A stretch of DNA of 6,953 nucleotides, taken from positions 1-6,953 of the forward strand of contig JASHXZ010000151.1 in the NCBI GenBank assembly GCA_030043285.1, read 5' to 3'. Positions 1-5,917 of this stretch are shown here, piece by piece. The position numbers were made by a program, and so were the translations under genes. Positions within the stretch are counted from its first letter, which is position 1; each line of letters opens with the position of its first letter. Under the pieces are notes generated by a model. It did not search any database, was not told where the DNA came from, and was given only the letters and a program-made list of their open reading frames with translations. Origin of the DNA: Xanthobacteraceae bacterium. Lineage in GTDB: Bacteria > Pseudomonadota > Alphaproteobacteria > Rhizobiales > Xanthobacteraceae.

Positions 1-656
1 GCAAGCGGTTTGCCGCACGGCATGCCGAGGCGGTGTTCACCGCGCATCTGGAGAAAGCGACGGCGAAGGCCTTCTACACCGAGCTGAAATCGCTGGTCGC
101 CGACTTTGGACGCAACCCGAACGACGTGATTGTGCTGCCGGGCTTCAGCCCGATCATCGGCTCGACCGAGGCCGAAGCGCGCCGCTTCTCGGACGAACTC
201 AACGAATTGTCCGATCCCGAGGTCGGCCGCAATCGCCTCTCGCTTCGCTTCGGTGGCCAGGACTTGTCCCATCTGCCGCTCGACAAGCCGCTGTCGCCTG
301 AGGATTTACCCGATCCCAAGGCGAACGAGGCCTCGCGCAGCCGCACCGAGGTTGTCGTCGCCTACGTCCGCGAGCAAAGGCCGACCTTGCGCCAGTTGCT
401 TGCCAAGCTCGCGGGCGCGCGTGGCCACTTCGTCTTCGAGGGCACGCCCGAGCAGACGGCCGACCTGATGCAGGACTGGATCGAAGAGGGCGTCGCCGAC
501 GGCTTCAACCTGATGCCGCCAGTGCTGCCGGAGATGCTCGACCGGTTCATCGCGCATGTGGTGCCGATCCTGCAAAAGCGCGGGTTGTTCCGTAAAGCCT
601 ATGAAGGCAAGACGCTGCGCTCGCACTTCGGCCTGTCGCGACCGGACGTGCGCTAG
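1..656 (+). CDS. LLM class flavin-dependent monooxygenase (NtaA/SnaA/DszA type), C-terminal part
   Basis: The reading frame is open from base 3 at the left edge and stops at TAG 654-656, giving 217 visible residues; the N-terminal half lies outside the window. Members of this branch of the luciferase-like fold are usually about 430-460 aa and use reduced FMN from a partner reductase to oxidise small organic substrates (nitrilotriacetate, sulfones, pristinamycin precursors). Supporting stretches are LPGFSPIIGSTEAEA at visible residues 45-59, which matches the strand-helix region before the family's variable insertion, and GTPEQTADLMQDW at 147-159 followed by DGFNLMPPVLP at 166-176, the typical end of the barrel. 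The C-terminal FRKAYEGKTLRSHFGLSRP is also characteristic. The substrate cannot be told from this part. A GTG at 33 lies within the frame but is not the start, because the frame continues upstream with family-like sequence. The gene ends tail to tail with the MFS transporter, 6 bp away, so the two are not in one operon. Confidence 0.88.
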   Translation, partial: KRFAARHAEAVFTAHLEKATAKAFYTELKSLVADFGRNPNDVIVLPGFSPIIGSTEAEARRFSDELNELSDPEVGRNRLSLRFGGQDLSHLPLDKPLSPEDLPDPKANEASRSRTEVVVAYVREQRPTLRQLLAKLAGARGHFVFEGTPEQTADLMQDWIEEGVADGFNLMPPVLPEMLDRFIAHVVPILQKRGLFRKAYEGKTLRSHFGLSRPDVR

Positions 657-662
657 CGCTGA

Positions 663-1931
663 TCAGCCGCCCGCGCCGGGGTCCTTGAACGGCAGATCCG
701 GCCGCAAGAACAGCGCCGACACCGCACCGACCAGCAGCAGCGCCAGCGACGCAATGAACGGATAGTCCCATCGTCCGGTCGCATCGATAATCGCCCCGAA
801 CACGACCGGCGAGATCATCCCGGCAAGTCCGAAGCCGAAGTTCATGAAGCCGCTCGCGGTGCCTGAATAGCGCGGCGCGATATCCATCGGCACCGCCCAG
901 ATCGGCGCCACGATCAGCTCGGCGAAGAAGAACGCCGCGCTGAGACAGATCGCGATCACCACGAGATTGTGGATCAGCAGCACCGGCATCATGAAGATGA
1001 ATGAGCCGACGAAGCCGATCACGATCACCGCGACGCGCGCCATTCGCGTATTGCCGGTGCGGCGGAGGATCTGATCGCTGAACACGCCGCCCAGGGTATC
1101 GCCGACCACGCCTGCGAACAGCACGCCCGAGGCGAACAGCGCCGATTGCTTGAGGTTGAGATGGTAATTGTGCAGAAAGAATGAGGGCAGCCAGCTCAGA
1201 TACACCCACAGGGTCCAGCCGTAGCAGAAGTCGGTGAAGGTCACCGGCAGCATACGCTTGAGCAGCGGCCACCACGGCACACTGGAGCTCTCCGTCGCGC
1301 GGGCCGGCGGCAAGGTCGCGATCTCTTCCGGCGTGACGCCTTTGTGGGCGCGCGGATCGTCGCGAAAATAGACCCCCCACACGATGACCCAGATAAAGCT
1401 CGCAAGCCCGACCACGATGAACGAGCCGCGCCATGACATCCATGCGATCAGCGCCGCAATAATTACCGGACTGGCCGCGTTGCCGAAGCGGGCAAATGAA
1501 TGCGTGATGCCCTGGGCGAAGGCGCGTTTGTCGGGCGGCATCCAGCTTGCCAGCGCGCGTGTCGCGGTCGGAAAGGCTGAACCTTCGCCGACACCGAGCA
1601 GAAGCCGCACCAGCAAGAGCGACATCGCGCCTTCTACAAATCCGATCATCACGGTGGCGGCCGACCAGATGGCGCCGCAAATCAGCAGCGTCAATCGTGG
1701 CCCAAGCCGGTCGCCCAGCCAGCCGCCGGCGATCTGGAAGAACGCGTAAGGATAGGCGAACGCGGAGATCGCGAGGCCAAGCTCGGTGTTGCTCAGCCCA
1801 AGATCCTTCTGCATCGGCGGCGCTGCCGTAGCGATATTGACCCGATCGATATAGGTGATCAGGTACATCACGCAGATGATGAGAAGGATGATGTTGGTCG
1901 TCTTGAAGAGCGAATTGCGTGCTGGCTGCAT
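663..1931 (-). CDS. MFS transporter, anion:cation symporter (ACS) type
   Basis: This encodes a 422-aa polytopic inner-membrane transporter with about 12 predicted membrane segments, the usual length for the major facilitator superfamily. The first segment carries ITYIDRVNIATAAP (residues 25-38), typical of the ACS family, which takes up sugar acids, hexuronates, tartrate or aromatic acids with protons. The loop 2-3 motif A is GGWLGDRLGPR (69-79), and its half-repeat in loop 8-9 is GGVFSDQILRRTG (281-293). APRYSGTASGFMNFGFGLAG (352-371) is typical of late segments in this family. I chose the ATG at 1931 because GGGGGA lies 4 nt upstream and the family N-terminus begins here. The frame stays open to 2180, but the upstream extension (RRITPALPACPERGG) is low-complexity and unlike a transporter. 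The substrate is unknown. The convergent flavin monooxygenase may share a catabolic role, which is inference only. Confidence 0.93.
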   Translation of the reverse strand: MQPARNSLFKTTNIILLIICVMYLITYIDRVNIATAAPPMQKDLGLSNTELGLAISAFAYPYAFFQIAGGWLGDRLGPRLTLLICGAIWSAATVMIGFVEGAMSLLLVRLLLGVGEGSAFPTATRALASWMPPDKRAFAQGITHSFARFGNAASPVIIAALIAWMSWRGSFIVVGLASFIWVIVWGVYFRDDPRAHKGVTPEEIATLPPARATESSSVPWWPLLKRMLPVTFTDFCYGWTLWVYLSWLPSFFLHNYHLNLKQSALFASGVLFAGVVGDTLGGVFSDQILRRTGNTRMARVAVIVIGFVGSFIFMMPVLLIHNLVVIAICLSAAFFFAELIVAPIWAVPMDIAPRYSGTASGFMNFGFGLAGMISPVVFGAIIDATGRWDYPFIASLALLLVGAVSALFLRPDLPFKDPGAGG

Positions 1932-1935
1932 CGGT

Positions 1936-1940
1936 CCCCC
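1936..1940 (-). promoter_or_regulatory. Ribosome binding site of the MFS transporter
   Basis: On the minus strand GGGGGACCG precedes the ATG at 1931. This purine-rich tract at usable spacing decides for this start over the longer in-frame extension to 2180. Confidence 0.55.
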
Positions 1941-1972
1941 AGTCACAAGCCATTGTCGATCAGGCCGGTGAT

Positions 1973-1989
1973 CGGAAATTTTGTTTCCG
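1973..1989. promoter_or_regulatory. Inverted repeat upstream of the MFS gene, possible operator
   Basis: CGGAAA-ttttg-TTTCCG has perfect 6-bp arms around a 5-bp AT-rich centre, about 42-58 bp upstream of the transporter start codon. The position and dyad form suit a transcription-factor site, but no matching regulator gene lies in the window and I see no clear -35/-10 boxes beside it. Chance occurrence is possible. Confidence 0.25.
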
Positions 1990-2108
1990 GCCAAGACTAG
2001 CGAACTCTCCGCCTCAAAGGGAGTTGGTTGTCTTCGAAAAAGCAAAATCCTTCCAAGGAATGGTCGGATGGCCGCAGAAATTATGCGACGTCGAAGGCTT
2101 GCGCATCG

Positions 2109-2168
2109 GGAGGGCGAAAGCCCGTCACTCCGCCCTCCTCTCTCGGGGCACGCCGGTAACGCCGGCGT
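2109..2168. repeat. Cluster of inverted repeats in the divergent intergenic region
   Basis: Two adjacent perfect dyads fill this stretch. GGAGGGCG (2109-2116) pairs with CGCCCTCC (2131-2138) around a 14-nt loop. ACGCCGG (2150-2156) pairs with CCGGCGT (2162-2168) around 5 nt. Inside the first lies a competing mini-hairpin GGGC-GAAA-GCCC (2112-2123) with a GNRA tetraloop. The region lies between the divergent MFS gene and the membrane-protein gene at 2218. It could be a structured 5' leader of the latter, a dispersed repeat, or a remnant terminator. I recognise no known riboswitch class in it. Confidence 0.4.
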
Positions 2169-2193
2169 AATCCTTCGCATTTAAACCGCTGGT

Positions 2194-2208
2194 GGCGAAC
2201 GGTTCGCC
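2194..2208. promoter_or_regulatory. 15-bp near-perfect palindrome before the membrane-protein gene
   Basis: GGCGAACGGTTCGCC has 7-bp arms around a single central base and ends 9 bp before the ATG at 2218. It could be a repressor operator at the gene's start. As RNA it could instead fold as a 6-bp stem with a 3-nt loop near the expected ribosome binding region. No Shine-Dalgarno sequence is visible between it and the ATG, which makes translational control or leaderless initiation worth considering. Confidence 0.35.
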
Positions 2209-2217
2209 GCGCAAATA

Positions 2218-2523
2218 ATGCCAAATTCGGCAGCCGCCATGGCAGACGGGAATTCTCCAATCCTCAGATACGCCTTCGCTGCGATCTTTATTGCCGCCTG
2301 CCTTTATGATTTGCAGCTCGGTCTGAAAGTCGCCGGTGTGTACTTGGCCGGCCTCTCACTCTATGGGTGGTTTCTGGGAAAGATCCCGCTCGTTGATCCG
2401 GCCTGGAACACCACCGGCTATTTGTCCGGTGCAGCGGCGAAGTGCGTCAGCGCTGTTGTTATCTTCATAAGCCTGATTTTTTTCTGCTATCCGGGGTGGG
2501 TCATCGCGGCTCTGGCTCATTAA
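2218..2523 (+). CDS. Small hypothetical membrane protein (about 101 aa)
   Basis: I do not recognise the family. The 101-aa product is strongly hydrophobic, with likely membrane segments at about residues 15-34, 37-54 and 76-99, joined by short polar stretches such as GKIPLVDPAWNTTG (54-67). Such composition over the whole length is unlikely in a random frame, which supports a real gene. The start is uncertain: ATG 2218 has no clear Shine-Dalgarno, and ATG 2239 (MADGNSP), seven codons later, has none either. The next gene begins 68 bp downstream on the same strand, so the two may be co-transcribed. No catalytic residues or known motif are visible. Confidence 0.6.
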   Translation: MPNSAAAMADGNSPILRYAFAAIFIAACLYDLQLGLKVAGVYLAGLSLYGWFLGKIPLVDPAWNTTGYLSGAAAKCVSAVVIFISLIFFCYPGWVIAALAH

Positions 2524-2581
2524 AGCGGGGCTGATTGCGTTTAAAAGTGCTGCCTTGTAATTCTGCCGACGTTTGCCGCGC

Positions 2582-2587
2582 GGGGGA
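2582..2587 (+). promoter_or_regulatory. Ribosome binding site for the exported 301-aa protein
   Basis: GGGGGA ends 4 nt before ATG 2592. It favours this start over the earlier in-frame ATG 2535 and over ATG 2610, which has no purine tract before it. Confidence 0.5.
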
Positions 2588-2591
2588 TTCA

Positions 2592-3497
2592 ATGGCTTCC
2601 AACTTCGGCATGAAGCGGCGAGCATCAAGGCTCGCCTGTTTGGTCGTCGCATGCCTGTTGTCGTGGACGGATGCCGGCTGGGCCGGGCTCGTCGAGCCGG
2701 GCGATGCGGTCCCAGGGCACGGCAAGCTGACCTATTTTGATCTCATGAAGATGGTCGTCACCGACCTCGGCCCCGCGAGCCCGGGCGCCGAAGCGACGGG
2801 GCAGCAGATCGTCAATTACCGTCACATCGAAGGCAAGGACTCCAAGACCGATCCCCAAGATGCCGTCGCGATCAAGTATCTCGAGCCTCTTCAAATTCAC
2901 GCCGACGGCAAGGCCCGGCTTGTTCTGATGGCAGACCTCGGACCGTCGGATGAAGCTGTGGCGGAATTCGTGCTGCTCGCGCTGTTCGATATCAGCCACA
3001 AGCCAAAATTGCTCGACGTCGTCGAGGTCGGCACCGATCGGCTCACCGGATTTCCCCACAAACCGCTGCTGCCACTCGGCCGCAGATCGGATCTGATCCG
3101 CATCAGCAGCGATCACTTCAATTCCGACGAGGATTTCGTCAACACCGAACTCATCTTCGTGCGGCGCGATCGCTTTCAACTGGTCGACGCCGTCTACACT
3201 TTCAATGTCAGGACCTGCACGTATCGACTGACCGAATCGCCCACCGTCAGAACGATTTCCGACCGTGGCAGGCGATACCGCCGGATTGTGCTCACGATCC
3301 CCGAAAAGGTCGCGCTGCTGGACGACGATTGTGGCGACGAAAAAGCGCCGCGTCCGTTCGAACGGACATTTCGCGCGACATACCGCTGGAACGCGCGGCG
3401 CCGCACTTTTTTGGCAGCATCAAGCAACCTGGAAAAGCTCGCCAAGGAGAACGATCACCTCAACTCGGGCGATCTCCCGCTTCCTTCACCTCATTAG
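2592..3497 (+). CDS. Exported hypothetical protein (301 aa)
   Basis: I do not recognise the family. From ATG 2592 the protein begins with a basic n-region (MKRR at 7-10), a hydrophobic core (about 13-24) and a likely signal-peptidase I site after GWA (residue 31), so it should be periplasmic. A lipoprotein reading with Cys21 (VVAC) is possible but less likely, because the hydrophobic region continues past it. The mature part is about 270 aa, soluble and charged, with an alternating strand-like pattern, for example ARLVLMADLG (108-117) and EFVLLALFDIS (125-135). It ends in a polar tail. Two cysteines, Cys209 (RTCTY) and Cys247 (DDCGD), are the only ones in the mature chain and could form a disulfide. 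The upstream membrane-protein gene may share its transcript. A minus-strand gene faces it downstream. Confidence 0.78.
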   Translation: MASNFGMKRRASRLACLVVACLLSWTDAGWAGLVEPGDAVPGHGKLTYFDLMKMVVTDLGPASPGAEATGQQIVNYRHIEGKDSKTDPQDAVAIKYLEPLQIHADGKARLVLMADLGPSDEAVAEFVLLALFDISHKPKLLDVVEVGTDRLTGFPHKPLLPLGRRSDLIRISSDHFNSDEDFVNTELIFVRRDRFQLVDAVYTFNVRTCTYRLTESPTVRTISDRGRRYRRIVLTIPEKVALLDDDCGDEKAPRPFERTFRATYRWNARRRTFLAASSNLEKLAKENDHLNSGDLPLPSPH

Positions 3498-3538
3498 TGG
3501 TACTTAGCATTGCAAACGAGCAACGTCGTTTGATGCGG

Positions 3539-3567
3539 GCAAGCCCGCCCGCAACGGCCGGGCTTGC
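3539..3567 (+). terminator. Hairpin after the exported 301-aa protein gene
   Basis: GCAAGCCCG (3539-3547) and CGGGCTTGC (3559-3567) form perfect 9-bp arms around an 11-nt loop, 41 bp past the stop codon. No U-tract follows, so it is not a classical intrinsic terminator. It could end or protect the transcript. A competing hairpin GCGGGC-AA-GCCCGC (3535-3548) shares the left arm. Confidence 0.45.
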
Positions 3568-3574
3568 TGCTGAA

Positions 3575-3600
3575 TGCCGGGCCCGCGAAGGCACCCGGCA
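3575..3600 (-). terminator. Second hairpin, facing the minus-strand small gene
   Basis: TGCCGGG (3575-3581) and CCCGGCA (3594-3600) form perfect 7-bp arms around a 12-nt loop, 8 bp beyond the stop of the minus-strand gene. The position suits its transcript end. There is no U-tract on that strand either. Confidence 0.35.
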
Positions 3601-3608
3601 CCGGAGGA

Positions 3609-3869
3609 TTAGCATCGTGCGTGTCCCGCACACTCATTAAAGCCCACGTTCCCGCCGCCAGTCATGGCCGGATCGTCCGCCGGATTAGAAGACGCCGCGG
3701 GAACGCTGCCGTAAGCGCGCGCGCCGAGCGAGCGATCATTGTGGGCCCGCCGGCTGTGCGCGTAGTGGTGCCGGTGAACCGTCGTTGTGGCGGCCTGCGC
3801 GAATGCCGGCAACGCGGTACTTAAAGTTGCGACTACGGCGACAAAGGCAAGCTTCGACTTGTTGATCAT
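3609..3869 (-). CDS. Small secreted His-rich hypothetical protein
   Basis: An 86-aa product with a textbook signal peptide: MINKSK, a hydrophobic core to about residue 20, then PAFAQA with cleavage after Ala24 or Ala26. The short mature chain is rich in His, Arg and small residues (TVHRHHYAHSRRAHN, 30-44) and ends with DDPAMTGGGNVGFNE plus six residues. I recall similar small exported proteins with a GGG-x-x-G-[FY]-N-E ending in Bradyrhizobium-type genomes; their function is unknown. Metal binding through the histidines is conceivable but unproven. The start is ambiguous: ATGs at 3881, 3872 and 3869 are in frame. AGAAGG lies just before the last two, with 0 or 3 nt spacing, and no good ribosome site precedes 3881. 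The gene faces the exported protein gene on the plus strand. Confidence 0.65.
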   Translation of the reverse strand: MINKSKLAFVAVVATLSTALPAFAQAATTTVHRHHYAHSRRAHNDRSLGARAYGSVPAASSNPADDPAMTGGGNVGFNECAGHARC

Positions 3870-3881
3870 CATCCTTCTCAT

Positions 3882-4327
3882 GTGAATCGTGTTGGGCGCC
3901 CCTGCCCCGCGCGTAGCGAAGTATCATGCGGCGCTCAAATTAAGAATCGTTCATGAAAACGCGTGTTGTTTGATCGCGTTAACCGGGCTTTTATTGCCGC
4001 GTTTATGAAACGCTGCCGCGCTTGCGCGCCGCACTTGCCGACAATCGTGCCGCAACCGGGTGCGATGATTTCTGAGAACGGCGTTGCGAACCGCCGTCAC
4101 ATTACGGCGGCATAAATTGCCAGGCGATAATCGGCAGGCGGCGCGAGAAAATCTTACCTGCTGTGCTGCACCGGCATGGCTTCGCCGACGCGCTTGGTCA
4201 ACACACCGTGACCTGGGCGAGGCGCCAATGGCTGTGCCAAAGAGCGCAGGCGGCCTCCGCAAATACTTCCCCTCGGCCGCTCGACCCTCTACACTTGCTC
4301 AATGGCAAGCGGCGGGAGGCTGCGCTG
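3882..4327. other. Intergenic region without a convincing gene
   Basis: These 446 bp separate two divergently transcribed small exported-protein genes and should hold both promoters, though I cannot place -35/-10 boxes with confidence. Visible dyads are AACGCG (3958-3963) with CGCGTT (3975-3980); CCGCCGT (4091-4097) with ACGGCGG (4104-4110); GGTCA (4196-4200) with TGACC (4209-4213); and CTTGC (4294-4298) with GCAAG (4305-4309), the last just before the downstream ribosome site. The part near 3930-4000 is relatively AT-rich. Open frames here are Arg/Ala-rich and lack start signals. Confidence 0.5.
4314..4319 (+). promoter_or_regulatory. Strong Shine-Dalgarno deciding the start at 4328
   Basis: GGGAGG lies 8 nt before ATG 4328, close to ideal spacing. 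It fixes this start instead of the longer in-frame ATG at 4163, whose extra 55 residues lack any secretion or domain signal. Confidence 0.75.
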
Positions 4328-4618
4328 ATGCATCGGAAGACCGTAATCGCGCTCGGTGTGGCGCTCGGCATCGTGGGCTGCACGGCCGCGTCGCAAGCGT
4401 TCGCCTATCACACTTTCACCGGGGTCGGCCCGGGCATTACCGGCAATGATACCGGCGGCATCATTGCCTACTCGCCGGCAGTCGAACACATTTACCGCGA
4501 GCTCGCCGCCGCGCATTGCGCGCGTTGGGGGCGGCTGTCGCATGTCACCAGCGTCGGCCGCCGCTACGGCGACTACGTCAGCTTCGTCTGCATCGACAAG
4601 CCGTGGATGATTCACTGA
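4328..4618 (+). CDS. Small exported hypothetical protein with TGNDTGGII motif
   Basis: A 96-aa product. It starts with a signal sequence (MHRKTVIALGVALGIVG), and two processing routes are possible: signal peptidase I after AFA (residue 26), leaving YHTF as the mature start, or lipoprotein processing at Cys18 (IVGC fits a lipobox). The mature chain carries GPGITGNDTGGIIAYSP (34-50), AHCARWGRLSHVTSVGRRYGD (62-82) and FVCID (86-90). I recall a family of about 100-aa exported proteins in Bradyrhizobium-like bacteria with the same order of motifs (TGNDTGGII, AxHCA, HxTSVxRxYGDY, a late Cys), so the gene is probably real and conserved; its role is unknown. Cys64 and Cys88 could form a disulfide. 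The gene is followed by a REP-like palindrome and looks monocistronic. Confidence 0.78.
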   Translation: MHRKTVIALGVALGIVGCTAASQAFAYHTFTGVGPGITGNDTGGIIAYSPAVEHIYRELAAAHCARWGRLSHVTSVGRRYGDYVSFVCIDKPWMIH

Positions 4619-4623
4619 CGACG

Positions 4624-4705
4624 GAAGGGTGGGTTGAGCGCAGCGAAACCCATCATGCGGCGTCGCGTTTTGATGATGGGTTTCGCAAGGGCTCCAGCCA
4701 TCCTA
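4624..4705. repeat. REP-like imperfect palindrome
   Basis: A long hairpin has a perfect 14-bp core, GCGAAACCCATCAT (4643-4656) against ATGATGGGTTTCGC (4673-4686), with a 16-nt loop. Imperfect outer arms extend it: GAAGGGTGGGTTGAGC (4624-4639) against GCTCCAGCCATCCTAC (4690-4705; four mismatches). The wording GGGTTGAGCGCAGCGAAACCCATCA is of a kind seen dispersed in many copies in proteobacterial genomes and resembles REP elements mobilised by RAYT transposases, from general knowledge. It begins 5 bp after a stop codon and may also act as a transcript end or mRNA stabiliser. Confidence 0.72.
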
Positions 4706-4813
4706 CGACCTATTAATCGACCTTCGCGCCGAAAAATTTGACGGCCTTGGCCCAGTGACACGACCCCCAATCGCGACTCGTGCGAAGCTGCAATCCGACT
4801 TATCGTTAAGGCA

Positions 4814-5917
4814 ATGGCCGGCCACCTTAGCAACCAGCAGATCGCGCGCTTGACGCCGCTTGGCGACGTGCTTGCTCTGATGAAAACGCGCACCGGTCCG
4901 GTCATGCCGCACAAGTGTGCGTTGGCTCATGCCGCGGGGAGCGTCCTGGCCGAGGATATCGTCGTGGCCGAGCGGCCGGCGCATGCGATCGCGTTGCGCG
5001 ACGGCTTCGCCTTGGCGGCCGCCAGCGTCGTCGACGCCTCGCCCTATTCGCCGGTGCCGCTCGCGTCGAGGCCGCAGCGCGTCGATACCGGAGATCCTTT
5101 GCCGGACGGCGCGGATGCCGTCGCGCAACTTGATACCATCGTTGACCGCGGCCAAGCCGCCGAGGCGATTGCGCCGGTCTCCCCGGGCGAAGGCGTGCTG
5201 TGGCCGGGTGGCGATGCGTCGCCGCGCGTGCCGCTGCGCCGCGTCGGCGAACGGCTCCGCGAAGTCGACGTTCCGGTGCTGGCGGCGCTCGGTGTTTATG
5301 AAGTGTCGATCCGTTCGCCGCGGATCGTGGTCGGCTGCGGCAGCGCAAAGCGGACGCCGATTGTCGACGCTGCGCTCGACATGCTGGTTCACGCCGTAGC
5401 CGGCGCCGGCGGCCGCGCCAGGGATGCGCGCGGCTCCGCGGAATTCTTCAATCAGCCGCGCGACGACGCCGACGCCATGATCGCCGTGGGTGGCACCGGC
5501 GTAGGCCGCAACGACGAAACCGTACAGGCTTTGGCCAGGCAGGGCCAAGTTGAAGTGCACGGGATTGCCGTCTCGCCCGGCGAAACCACGGCGTTCGGCT
5601 TTATCAAACACGTGCCGGTTCTGTTGGTGCCGGGACGTATCGACGCGACGTTGGCGGTTTGGTTGCTCATTGGCCGGCATCTGATCGCCCAGCTCGCCGG
5701 CGGCGCCGTCGACGATGTCTCGGCAATGCTGCCGCTCAAGCGCAAGGTCGCTTCGGCCATAGGCGCGACCGAACTGGTCCCGGTGACATGTTCGGCAGGC
5801 GCGGCAGAGCCCCTCGCCTCGGGTTATTTGCCCCTGATTGCGCTGGCGCGCAGCGATGGCTGGATCGTCGTGCCGCCGGAGAGCGAGGGTTTTGCAGCGG
5901 GACGCCGGTTGCGGTAA
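4814..5917 (+). CDS. Divergent MoeA-like molybdopterin-binding protein
   Basis: A 367-aa product with the MoeA domain order, slightly shorter than the usual about 400 aa. MoeA inserts molybdate into adenylylated molybdopterin in the cytoplasm. Matches are RPAHAIALRDGFALA (54-68) for the PxFDxSxMDGYAV region, with D63-G64 kept; DTGDPLPDGADAVAQLD (91-107) for TGxxxPxGADAVVxxE, with Glu replaced by Asp107; VPVLAALGVYEVSIRSPRIVV (153-173) leading into the MoCF fold; VGGTGVGRND (225-234) for SGGxSxGxxD; and HGIAVSPGETTAFGF (249-263). Several motifs are altered: STGDEL is absent (GCGSAKRTP, 174-182), KPGKP is SPGET (254-258), and LPGNP is VPGRID (272-277). The C-terminal ASGYLPLIALARSDGWIVVP (335-354) fits MoeA domain IV. 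ATG 4814 is the natural start, though its ribosome site (TAAGG, 2 nt away) is weak. It lies 65 bp before a second MoeA-like gene. I infer an accessory cofactor-handling protein, possibly not catalytic. Confidence 0.85.
   Translation: MAGHLSNQQIARLTPLGDVLALMKTRTGPVMPHKCALAHAAGSVLAEDIVVAERPAHAIALRDGFALAAASVVDASPYSPVPLASRPQRVDTGDPLPDGADAVAQLDTIVDRGQAAEAIAPVSPGEGVLWPGGDASPRVPLRRVGERLREVDVPVLAALGVYEVSIRSPRIVVGCGSAKRTPIVDAALDMLVHAVAGAGGRARDARGSAEFFNQPRDDADAMIAVGGTGVGRNDETVQALARQGQVEVHGIAVSPGETTAFGFIKHVPVLLVPGRIDATLAVWLLIGRHLIAQLAGGAVDDVSAMLPLKRKVASAIGATELVPVTCSAGAAEPLASGYLPLIALARSDGWIVVPPESEGFAAGRRLR

Noticed and set aside
547..1953. 468-codon minus-strand frame overlapping the MFS gene
   Set aside because: It is Arg/Ala-rich with no domain or membrane pattern, and lies in another frame of the same strand as an unmistakable transporter; a GC-rich shadow frame.
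2100..2217. Known riboswitch upstream of the membrane-protein gene
   Set aside because: Despite strong dyads, I could not match conserved cores of the common classes I know (cobalamin, TPP, fluoride, mini-ykkC).
4005..4115. 36-aa plus-strand frame beginning MKRCRACAPH
   Set aside because: No Shine-Dalgarno, no recognisable motif, and too short to support.
3951..4262. 103-codon minus-strand frame in the intergenic region
   Set aside because: Arg/Ala-rich, without signal peptide, domain or ribosome site; it is not distinguishable from chance.
4084..4449. 121-codon plus-strand frame overlapping the 96-aa exported protein gene
   Set aside because: It overlaps a gene with a strong ribosome site and signal peptide, and its own sequence is low in structure.
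4734..4770. TTGACG as a possible -35 box for the MoeA-like operon
   Set aside because: No plausible -10 hexamer at 16-18 bp; a sigma-54 reading was also considered and does not fit.
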